The notes under the pieces are model-generated. The model had not been told where the DNA came from. It saw only the letters and a program-made list of their open reading frames with translations, and ran no database searches. From Arenicella xantha (GTDB taxonomy: Bacteria > Pseudomonadota > Gammaproteobacteria > Arenicellales > Arenicellaceae): a DNA stretch of 64,000 nucleotides. Location: assembly GCF_003315245.1 (NCBI RefSeq), contig NZ_QNRT01000002.1, positions 604,206-668,205 on the forward strand, given 5' to 3'. A program made the position numbers and the translations under genes. Shown piece by piece: positions 9,114 to 16,676 of the stretch. Position 1 is the stretch's first letter, and every line of letters begins with the position of its first letter.

Positions 9114-11096
9114 ATGCTTAAATATCGTCCCGACATCGATGGGCTACGTGCGATTGCGGTCGCGAGCGTAGTGTTATTCCACCTTCAAGAATCGCTGCTA
9201 CCCGGCGGTTTTGTCGGTGTCGATATATTCTTTGTAATCAGTGGCTACCTGATCACTAAGCTGATTTACTCCGAGCTGTCAGAAACCGGGCAGTTTAGCT
9301 TCAAGCGTTTCTATATTCGCCGTGTTCGCAGGCTATTCCCCGCCCTATTCTCAATATTTTTATTGTGCCTAGTGTTAGCCTATTTGCTGTTTTCGCCCTC
9401 CTACTTAGTTGAGTTTGCACAATCACTGATCACCGCGTTTTTTAGTGTTAGTAATATATTTTTTTGGAGCATTAGCGACTATTTCAATTCAGACAGCTCA
9501 GTCAAACCGTTACTGCACACCTGGTCGCTGTCTGTTGAAGAACAATTTTACCTACTTTGGCCCGCCACCTTAGTAGGCTTGTTCGCGCTAAACAAGAAAC
9601 CACTGATACCCGCCTTTATTGTGTTGGTAGGGGTCGCCAGTCTGCTACTGAACCTTGAGGCATTTTCTGATGATTCGATCATCATGCCTTGGATCGCTAC
9701 ACAGAATGACCCGATATCGAATAATGTCGCGTCTACCGCCTTTTACTGGCTGCCATTCCGCGTATTCGAGTTCTCGATTGGGGCGATCTTAGTTTGGCTT
9801 GCTCAACCCAAGCGGCAGTGGCTAGCTGAGTGTGCGTTTGCAGCAGGCTTGAGCATGATTCTACTATCAATTTTTGCGCTCGATAGTGAAATCAATTTCC
9901 CCTCGACCGCAGCGTTAATCCCCACTATTGGTGCTGCTCTTATGATATTCAGCGGCGGCGGTCATCGCCTGAGCTGGCTGGTATCCAATCGACTTATGGT
10001 TCGCCTTGGACTCATTAGTTATTCGCTATACCTTATTCACTGGCCCTTGATCGTATTCTATAAGTACTCGATCGGGCGAGCATTTTGGTTCAGCGAAATT
10101 GTGCTGCTAACTGTGATTTCGTTAATCGTAGCAAGCCTCATGTACCGCTTTATCGAGCAACCATTCAGAAAACCAAATATAGAAAAAGAAAGCATTGAAA
10201 AGGCAAGCACAGGAAAAAAAGCCACCGCCGCTTCGCCCAACCGACGGTTTCTCATTGGGTCCGCTTGTGCCACTCTGATCACTATCGCCATCAGTGCAAA
10301 CGCAATCAGCTCACACGGCTGGTTATGGCGTTACCCGCCAGACGTTGTCGCCCAACTTAGTTATCAAAAAGGCGACTACACAGAATTCTTCTGGGCCGAT
10401 ATAAAACGACTAGAGGCTGGTTTCCAAAACAACGACAAGCCCAAAGTTCTAATTATTGGCGACAGCATGGCGGCAAACTTAGTTAATGTGTTGGTCGCAG
10501 CCAATGCGAGCGAACAGTTGGATATGGCGACGATTATGATTAGCCATAATTGCAAAACTTTGTTTGGCTTCACTGATAATCAGTATCTCAGAATTTACCG
10601 TGGAGCCGCCACAAAATGCCAGCGTGAACATGACAGAGTACTAGCCAAAACAGCACTTCTCGAGAACGCCGACACCATTGTGTTAGCTAGCCACCTATGG
10701 AACTTTAATAAGGCCGAATCCATTCCGGGTACCGTGGCGCACCTCAAGACACTAAGCGACGCTAAAGTGATGGTGCTCGGCTTAAAAGTACAACGCGACA
10801 ATGGCATCGTATTTCTGAGCAAGCATGCTTTTTCACCGCAGGTACACACACTCAGGACGCTGCCGCATCCTAAAACGGTCGAAATCAATGACGTGCTAAA
10901 AAGCCAAGCGAACGACTATATCTACTTCGACTTACTCGATGGCTTTTGCAATGAGCAAGGTTGTCAGCGCGTCACCAAAGACGGCTATGCGATTATCTTC
11001 GACGAGAGCCACTTAAGCGAAAATGGTGCTAAATTGTTGGCGCAAAACATCCATACTACCGACTGGTTCAAGCATTTATTAGAGCGCAAACAATAG
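9114..11096 (+). CDS. OafA/YrhL-type acyltransferase with C-terminal SGNH domain
   Basis: 660-residue inner-membrane O-acyltransferase. Residues about 1-350 are an acyltransferase-3 domain with around ten membrane helices, starting with the family signature YRPDIDGLRAIAV and including FFVISGYLIT and SLSVEEQFYLLWP. After a charged linker (about 350-375) and one more helix, residues about 440-655 form an SGNH/GDSL-like domain with GDSMAANL as block I and DESHLSENG as the Asp-His block. This layout matches enzymes that acetylate surface polysaccharide, lipopolysaccharide or peptidoglycan: the membrane part brings acyl groups across and the SGNH part transfers them. No polysaccharide cluster is adjacent, so the acceptor is unknown. 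Confidence 0.9.
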   Translation: MLKYRPDIDGLRAIAVASVVLFHLQESLLPGGFVGVDIFFVISGYLITKLIYSELSETGQFSFKRFYIRRVRRLFPALFSIFLLCLVLAYLLFSPSYLVEFAQSLITAFFSVSNIFFWSISDYFNSDSSVKPLLHTWSLSVEEQFYLLWPATLVGLFALNKKPLIPAFIVLVGVASLLLNLEAFSDDSIIMPWIATQNDPISNNVASTAFYWLPFRVFEFSIGAILVWLAQPKRQWLAECAFAAGLSMILLSIFALDSEINFPSTAALIPTIGAALMIFSGGGHRLSWLVSNRLMVRLGLISYSLYLIHWPLIVFYKYSIGRAFWFSEIVLLTVISLIVASLMYRFIEQPFRKPNIEKESIEKASTGKKATAASPNRRFLIGSACATLITIAISANAISSHGWLWRYPPDVVAQLSYQKGDYTEFFWADIKRLEAGFQNNDKPKVLIIGDSMAANLVNVLVAANASEQLDMATIMISHNCKTLFGFTDNQYLRIYRGAATKCQREHDRVLAKTALLENADTIVLASHLWNFNKAESIPGTVAHLKTLSDAKVMVLGLKVQRDNGIVFLSKHAFSPQVHTLRTLPHPKTVEINDVLKSQANDYIYFDLLDGFCNEQGCQRVTKDGYAIIFDESHLSENGAKLLAQNIHTTDWFKHLLERKQ

Positions 11097-11203
11097 CGTG
11101 CTTAACTGCCTACTTGAAAACAGCGCCTGAATTAGCTCGTGCTAATCAACTTGAATACCAGATTCCGATTATACCGAGCATCACCAAGACGAAATGTGGG
11201 CGA

Positions 11204-11848
11204 CTATTGATATCCGTTCAAACCACAAATTTTGGCTTTTGCCACCAAGTGAGTTATAGACGCGGCATCCATCTTTTGAAAAATTCTCGAGCGATATTCT
11301 TCAACGGTACGATGGCTAATGCCAATGATCTGAGCCACCTCTTTGTTGGATTTATCGGCATGACCAGAGACTAAACTGGCCATGACCTCTTTTTCACGTT
11401 TAGTGAGCGTTTCGAATTGCTCAAGCACCTCAGCATTAGCCTGATCGCCCGCACGGCGCAATGCTTCCATTCTTAACGCTTCGTCTATTCTTTCAAATAG
11501 CACATCCATTGAGTATGGCTTTTCCAGAAATTCAATAGCGCCATTCCTGATAGCCCTAACCGAGGTTGGCACATCACCGTGTCCGGTCATAAAGATAATC
11601 GGGATTAAGCAACTACGGTTAGCAAGTTCCGATTGCACCTCGAATCCAGATAAGCCCGGCATGGCTATATCGAGCAGAATACAGCCGTATTGTTCTGCCT
11701 CTAGCGCCTCTAAAAACACACCACCAGACTCGAAGCTCTCAACACTATAGCCATGATGTTGCAACGACCGCGACAGTGACTTGCGTACCGCCTCATCGTC
11801 ATCAACTATAAAAATAGTATTAGGGTGGATTGCATTGGTCTGTGTCAT
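11204..11848 (-). CDS. FixJ-family response regulator
   Basis: 214 residues: a receiver domain with acidic pocket D16-D18, phospho-acceptor D60, T88 and K110, then a LuxR-type helix-turn-helix (about 147-205, LTKREKEVMASLVSG and HRTVEEYRSRIFQKM). The ATG lies inside the end of the kinase gene (ATGA overlap) with GAGGAGG just upstream, so the two are translationally coupled. It is a cytoplasmic transcription activator of the FixJ/TodT/StyR class. Likely targets are the palindromes in the spacer upstream of its kinase (13724-13772), but that is inference. Confidence 0.9.
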   Translation of the reverse strand: MTQTNAIHPNTIFIVDDDEAVRKSLSRSLQHHGYSVESFESGGVFLEALEAEQYGCILLDIAMPGLSGFEVQSELANRSCLIPIIFMTGHGDVPTSVRAIRNGAIEFLEKPYSMDVLFERIDEALRMEALRRAGDQANAEVLEQFETLTKREKEVMASLVSGHADKSNKEVAQIIGISHRTVEEYRSRIFQKMDAASITHLVAKAKICGLNGYQ

Positions 11849-13413
11849 GAGGCCTCCTCAGGCGTTGTGGTAATAGCAATCGTAAATAAGAAACGACTGC
11901 CTTCAACGTAATTACTATCAAGCCATAATTCACCACCATGCGACTCCACAATGGTTCGGCAAATTGGCAAACCCAAGCCCATGCCGCCATCCTTGCTAGT
12001 GATATAGGGTTGAAATAAGCTTTCTCTAACTGCTTCCGTCATACCTGGTCCATTATCAGCCACCGACACACAGATCAGCCCATGTGAATCGATCGATGTG
12101 CCAATGCTTATGACCGGATTATCTTTGCCACTGTGTGAGAGCTCCTCGATCGCATTACGCATCAAGTTCACCATGACCTGCTGGAGCTGAACCGCATCCG
12201 TTAAGGTACGTGGCAATAATTCATCAAGAAGTGAAACAATCTCAACTCCAGCCGCTTTTGCTTCCGCACCAATAAAATTCTGCGATAACGTAATCAAGTC
12301 ATTAATATTGGTTGGATACTTTTCACCTTCCTTTTTTCGCACTAAACGTCGCAAACTTTTAATGATTTGGCCAGCACGAAGCGCGGAGTTATAATTTTCC
12401 TCCATCATCTCCATTAAAATCGGGTCTGGTTTTTTCTTACTCCGCTGAATCGACATGGCAGTGTGCAAGTTGCTGGTGATTGCGGTTAGCGGTTGATTCA
12501 ATTCGTGCGCGAGCCCCGCCGCCATCTGGCCAACGGTATTAAGCCGTGAGACATGCGCTAATTCTTCCAAATTCTTACGCGTGCTTTCTTCGGTTTCTTT
12601 GCGATCAGTTAAATCTCGGAGGGTTGCAAGCACCGTCAGCCTGCTGCCCCTTTCACGGCTATAGATTGGCCGGAGTCGAATTTCAACGGGGAATTCAGTT
12701 CCGTCTTTACGCATTCCAATAAACTCTGCGCCGCCTTGTTCGGAGTGCGCTAACTCAGTGGAATACAAATCGTTATGAAACGGGCTGATCAAGCCTCGCG
12801 AACGCTCGGGCAGTATCTCTAAGATACTCTGATTGTTGAGATCTCCGGGAGGACGCCCAAACATGGCATTTAGCATATCGTTGGTATACTCGATGCGACC
12901 AGATGGCTCAACAATCAATAGACCATCAGGCGCTTGCTGAAGAAACTGCCGCATTTGTTGTTCGGCATTAATTAGATTGTCGGTGGCAACCTCTTGCGCT
13001 TCAATTTGAAACTGTAACTTCTGATTTAAAGTTTCTAGCTCTCTAACTCTTTTACCCGACATCATAACCGGCATTCGCGCACCAACGGCTACCGCTGTCG
13101 CAATTGCAATGATGGCAGCGATGCTCTTGCTGAGCCCTTGTACGCCGTAATCACCATGCCAAACGGTCCAAACAGCAACCATATGGGTCACACTGGCAAC
13201 CAATGTAAACCATAGAAACAGGGTTAGCCGCGCGCGATATGGCGATTGTGGTTGTTTACGTACCACCGTATAAAAAGTGAATGCGATAAACAACAAGGCC
13301 AGCGCAATGACCCCATCTGCAATCACATTGAGCCAGAGTATGTCTGAGCGCCAGAGATAATTCTCTCCAGAAGGAACAAATGTATTCCAAAACGAATTGT
13401 TTTGACTATTCAT
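11845..13413 (-). CDS. Sensor histidine kinase with ethylene-receptor-like membrane domain and PAS
   Basis: 522 residues. Residues about 25-118 form three membrane helices whose pattern matches the ETR1 ethylene-binding domain as I recall it: D33 (in DGVIALA), P58-Y59-R60, and T76-H77 fall at the same spacings as ETR1 D25, P50-Y51-R52 and T68-H69. The position of ETR1 copper ligand C65 is A73 here. A short coiled linker leads to a PAS domain (about 155-275, with RKDGTEFPVEIRLRP), a HisKA helix (GLAHELNQPLTAI, His near 305), and an HATPase with NLMRNAIEEL, DNGPGM and GLGLPI. This is the FixL/StyS type of kinase. It is co-transcribed with the overlapping FixJ-type regulator. The ligand is unknown. 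Confidence 0.85.
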   Translation of the reverse strand: MNSQNNSFWNTFVPSGENYLWRSDILWLNVIADGVIALALLFIAFTFYTVVRKQPQSPYRARLTLFLWFTLVASVTHMVAVWTVWHGDYGVQGLSKSIAAIIAIATAVAVGARMPVMMSGKRVRELETLNQKLQFQIEAQEVATDNLINAEQQMRQFLQQAPDGLLIVEPSGRIEYTNDMLNAMFGRPPGDLNNQSILEILPERSRGLISPFHNDLYSTELAHSEQGGAEFIGMRKDGTEFPVEIRLRPIYSRERGSRLTVLATLRDLTDRKETEESTRKNLEELAHVSRLNTVGQMAAGLAHELNQPLTAITSNLHTAMSIQRSKKKPDPILMEMMEENYNSALRAGQIIKSLRRLVRKKEGEKYPTNINDLITLSQNFIGAEAKAAGVEIVSLLDELLPRTLTDAVQLQQVMVNLMRNAIEELSHSGKDNPVISIGTSIDSHGLICVSVADNGPGMTEAVRESLFQPYITSKDGGMGLGLPICRTIVESHGGELWLDSNYVEGSRFLFTIAITTTPEEAS

Positions 13414-13963
13414 CGGTGACCTTGTCGCAACGAAGGCTAAAACTACCTACTGCAGTCGAAGTGAAAAAGACACGACTCACACAATACTTGCTTGATCTAA
13501 GACTCGCCTTAGTGAGTTTTGCGTGTCGTTTATTTATTGCGGTCAAAGCCAAAATCCCGATTATATGAAAGCAAAAATCAGTATAAACGCAATTAATTTA
13601 AAGGACTGTAAAATGCTGAAAATTCCCGTATTTCACACAATTCTCATAGCCTAGAATTTTCATTTTGTGGGCTTTTTGGAGAATAACAACCGGTTGCCTT
13701 GGACAAATGACCGTTTTTTCCCGCATTTATTGCGAATAAATGTCAAAATCTGTCACATTAATGCGATTAATGATAAAAGTCGTAGTTCTACGTATTTCTT
13801 CACAAATGTGTGCCCTATAGACTGCATCGCAGGTCGAAATGGTTCTGCTGAATATAAGCTACCTTTTTGACGTTACTAGCTAACGATAATGATTGTTGAT
13901 AAAGAACAATTAATGTCGATTCAACTTTCTAGGCTAATTAATGCAACAACCAAGGGAAAAACC
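13414..13963. other. Long divergent regulatory spacer
   Basis: 550 bp between the kinase gene (minus) and the receiver-like gene (plus). It is AT-rich in the middle and holds twin palindromes at 13724-13772. Short open frames here lack ribosome sites and family features. It should carry promoters for both directions. Confidence 0.6.
13724..13772. promoter_or_regulatory. Twin palindromes, candidate regulator operators
   Basis: Two perfect palindromes with the same GCG centre: CATTTATT-GCG-AATAAATG (13724-13742) and CATTAAT-GCG-ATTAATG (13756-13772). Their centres are 31 bp apart, about three helical turns, which places both on one DNA face. They lie about 190-240 bp upstream of the receiver-like gene start and about 310-360 bp upstream of the kinase gene start. 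Confidence 0.5.
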
Positions 13964-14437
13964 ATGATCGAGTCACCAGCAATTGCAACAATCTATACCA
14001 CCGACAAAAAACTAAACGACTTGGTTTGCATCGAAGGCAAATCGATTAACGTAGGCAGCTCAACAGAATTAGCGCCCATTTACCTTGTCAGCCCCTCGGC
14101 GACCTACGCGCATCAGCTGAAAGCTACCGATGTGGTTATTTATGACCTAGATCTCGTTGCAGGAAACTTGGAACAAGTAATTGAAGATGTAGCACACTTA
14201 AAGCTTACATCGCAAAACCTGCCACTTATTTTGATCGGCTCACGTGAAGACTTAGTTCGAGTAATGCAATCGACAAAACTGAAGCCACTGGTTAATCGTG
14301 TGATAGCCAAGCCGTTTACTGGCAGTCAGCTTGACATGGTCGTGAATGCAACGGTAAGCAAAAAAACCGGCGCAGCAAGCTCAACACCAAAACAAACGGT
14401 ACTAAAGTGGCTCGGTCTTGGCGCAAGCGCAGCATAG
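13964..14437 (+). CDS. Receiver-like (pseudo-receiver) protein
   Basis: 157 residues from the ATG at 13964, chosen for AAGGG seven bases upstream; an earlier ATG at 13889 would add 25 residues with no domain features. The fold pattern is that of a response-regulator receiver: VVIYDLDLV with D61/D63 at the phospho-acceptor position, LPLILIGSRED as the next strand, and VIAKPFTGSQL with K116-P117. The acidic pair after the first strand is absent (IYTTDKK) and Ser replaces the switch Thr, so phosphorylation is doubtful. It has no output domain. It is clearly related to the N-terminus of the TonB protein at 14869 and probably arose by duplication. Confidence 0.65.
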   Translation: MIESPAIATIYTTDKKLNDLVCIEGKSINVGSSTELAPIYLVSPSATYAHQLKATDVVIYDLDLVAGNLEQVIEDVAHLKLTSQNLPLILIGSREDLVRVMQSTKLKPLVNRVIAKPFTGSQLDMVVNATVSKKTGAASSTPKQTVLKWLGLGASAA

Positions 14438-14549
14438 TTACAGTGCACAGCTCGGCGAAATAATTTGATGGCTTAGCAAACAACGCTAAATATCACCTAA
14501 GAAGATGAGAACATGGTTCTCTAGCAGAATAACCAAGTGTCGTATTCAT

Positions 14550-14646
14550 ACGGATAGACCTAAACCATGATGCTTATGTAGAGCGATTAGTAGTTTTGGC
14601 AACGAACCTCCACTAATTATGGTTTAACTAAGACACGTATAGCCGT
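14550..14646. other. Long nested inverted repeat in spacer, possible structured RNA
   Basis: Three nested pairs: ACGG/CCGT with ATA/TAT at the base, TAAACCAT (14561-14568) with ATGGTTTA (14619-14626), and ATTAGT (14586-14591) with ACTAAT (14612-14617). The arms TAAACCAT/ATGGTTTA resemble the half-sites of the StyR-type box as I recall it. No open frame covers it. Confidence 0.4.
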
Positions 14647-14735
14647 TAGATGATTGGGCATCTATTTCAGAACCCACACGCTAATCCGGCAAGAAATGTA
14701 TCCCCCCTTAGGGGCTAGTTTATAGCTCCGCTTGA

Positions 14736-14800
14736 GGGAAGCGCGTAATTGACATATAGCAACCGTCATCCACCCGGTTGTTTATCAATACGCGCTTCCC
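14736..14800. other. Strong hairpin upstream of the TonB fusion gene
   Basis: Perfect 12-bp arms GGGAAGCGCGTA / TACGCGCTTCCC, extended by ATTGA/TCAAT with a bulge, enclosing a second small stem AACCG/CGGTT (14761-14765 with 14774-14778). A CCCC-TTA-GGGG mini-hairpin precedes it near 14703-14713. It could terminate the upstream gene or be a leader structure for the gene at 14869. A T-rich stretch follows only 20 bp later, so a simple intrinsic terminator is not obvious. Confidence 0.5.
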
Positions 14801-14868
14801 AACCTTATCGTGGATCATTGTTTTTTATTTACGCTCAACTTAACAACCATAGCTAAACCCAAACCCAC

Positions 14869-16617
14869 ATGAATCAACAGAATAGTCGAAGAGTCATTCT
14901 TTTCTCTCGAGACGATGCACTCATTGAGGACATAAACCTCAAAACAATCGGCGACCAAGGCGTTGCTAGTAACAATCTCGAGGTTAAAGTCGAATCGGCA
15001 CTAAATGCTGACCTTGTTAGTAACGAACTAACCGCGGTTATTTACGATCTCGATTTAGTTGGCAATGACTTAAACATTGCGGCAATCGATATTTTGCAAC
15101 TTAGGCAGGCTTGTCCGGACCTATCGTTAATATTGATTGGCGAGAAAGAGCCTTTGAGTAAGGCACTTAAGACCGAACGCATAGCATCGATGGTTACAAA
15201 ATCCGTGAGTAAGCCCAAGGCGACCAATCAGCTTTTGATGGCGATTTCCGCTGCGGGCATCTTGAACGATGGTCAGGCCAAGATTCAAAGGCAATCAAAT
15301 ATAAAACGCTACAGCATAGTAGCTGGTGGAGTATGTGCTATTGGTTTAGTTTCAGCACTCCTATTGTCAGGCCGCCAAGCGGTTGAAACGCCGGTAACCG
15401 CCGGCAGTGACAGCGCAACACAGCGAAGTCCAAACCAAGCAAGCGTCCCAGCACTAAGTACCAACAATCAGACTCAAACTGAAATCCGACAACTAAAAGT
15501 GTTGGCATCAGAAGCATACAGCGCTGGCCGATTGATACGCCCAACCCGTGACAACGCCTTCTACTATTATCAAAAAATACTAGAACTTGATGACTACGAT
15601 GAACAAGCCTACACAATGAAGTGGCAGATTCTTGAGCAGCTTCGCGCTTCATTTCCGTCATTAATCGAGCAAGGTGAATTTGACCGAGCCGAAACTATTG
15701 TTGCAATGCTTGTAGAAGCTGAGCCATTTAATAATTCTAATAATGATCTTCAGGCTAAGCTTATTGAAGCAACAACGGACTCTGACCTACTGACTCAAAC
15801 GGCTACTGAGGACGAAGCGCCTGAAATAGAGGCAAAACCGGCCGAGACGCAAAAACAAGCTGAGCCAGCTCGCACCAAACAGCAAGCAGCGGCGGCCAAA
15901 GCGGACATTGAAAAACGGGCAGCAAATGAAATCAGTGCGGCCATTAAGTCAGGTCGTTTGACGCCGCCGCAGTCCAACAATGCCTATCAACTATTGTTAT
16001 CAGCTGCACGCGAAAAAACTGTTCGCCAAACGATATTCACATCCCTGAAAACCGATTTAGAAACACGGCTGGTTGCACGCGCTCAGCAGTCTCTACGTGA
16101 TTCAAATACCGGCAATGCAGCAAGTGACATCAGTTTTCTTAGAAAGCTAGATCACACAAATTCTGCGCTTTCGGAATTAACCGCATCATTAGTTGAGGCT
16201 AGACGCCCAGCGGCGCCAGCCCCTGTTGTGGAGCAACCGACACCCGAAACCGCCGCAGCTAAAACAGAGCCAGCCAAAGGCACTCAACTCAGCAATGTCG
16301 CTAAGAGTGCTAATAATCCAACCAGTGTCGCCGCGATCACGCCGTCGGAGATATTGAACAAGGCACAACCGGACTATCCACGACGCGCATTCAACATGGA
16401 TATTGAAGGTTGGGTAGAGCTCGACTATCAGGTTGATGAGACTGGGCAACCAATCAACATCAAGGTCGTCAATGCGCAACCCAAAAAGATATTTGATAAG
16501 GCAGGAATCGACGCGATCAAGCGCTCACGTTTTTCTCCTGCTAGAAATACCGCAACCGGTGAAGCCGTTACATCTGACGGAACTGCCATTCGATTTAATT
16601 TTTCAATAGGACGTTAA
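14869..16617 (+). CDS. TonB-family energy transducer with N-terminal receiver-like domain
   Basis: 582 residues. Residues 1-125 are a receiver-like domain (LFSRDD; AVIYDLDLV with D60; LSLILIGEKE; K111/K115). A single membrane helix spans about 149-167, so the receiver-like part is cytoplasmic and the rest periplasmic. The periplasmic part has two related helical repeats beginning GRLIRPTRDNA and GRLTPPQSNNA, flanking an Ala/Glu/Lys-rich linker, then a TonB C-terminal domain (about 500-582, YPRRAFNMDIEGWVELDYQV). TonB proteins couple ExbBD energy to outer-membrane receptors; the receptor gene follows 59 bp downstream. Usual TonB proteins are 230-280 residues and lack a cytoplasmic domain, so this architecture is unusual. 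No clear ribosome site precedes the ATG. Confidence 0.8.
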   Translation: MNQQNSRRVILFSRDDALIEDINLKTIGDQGVASNNLEVKVESALNADLVSNELTAVIYDLDLVGNDLNIAAIDILQLRQACPDLSLILIGEKEPLSKALKTERIASMVTKSVSKPKATNQLLMAISAAGILNDGQAKIQRQSNIKRYSIVAGGVCAIGLVSALLLSGRQAVETPVTAGSDSATQRSPNQASVPALSTNNQTQTEIRQLKVLASEAYSAGRLIRPTRDNAFYYYQKILELDDYDEQAYTMKWQILEQLRASFPSLIEQGEFDRAETIVAMLVEAEPFNNSNNDLQAKLIEATTDSDLLTQTATEDEAPEIEAKPAETQKQAEPARTKQQAAAAKADIEKRAANEISAAIKSGRLTPPQSNNAYQLLLSAAREKTVRQTIFTSLKTDLETRLVARAQQSLRDSNTGNAASDISFLRKLDHTNSALSELTASLVEARRPAAPAPVVEQPTPETAAAKTEPAKGTQLSNVAKSANNPTSVAAITPSEILNKAQPDYPRRAFNMDIEGWVELDYQVDETGQPINIKVVNAQPKKIFDKAGIDAIKRSRFSPARNTATGEAVTSDGTAIRFNFSIGR

Positions 16618-16676
16618 TTTCATAACGCCGTTGAAAAGCAGAAAACACGAAAATAACACGAGTGAGAGAGAATATT

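Noticed and set aside
11131-11146. Small hairpin ATTAGC-TCGT-GCTAAT between convergent genes
   Set aside because: A 6-bp stem with no T-run is too weak to call a terminator.
13667-13870. 67-residue plus-strand open frame in the divergent spacer
   Set aside because: No ribosome site or family pattern; overlaps the twin palindromes, so it is most likely non-coding.
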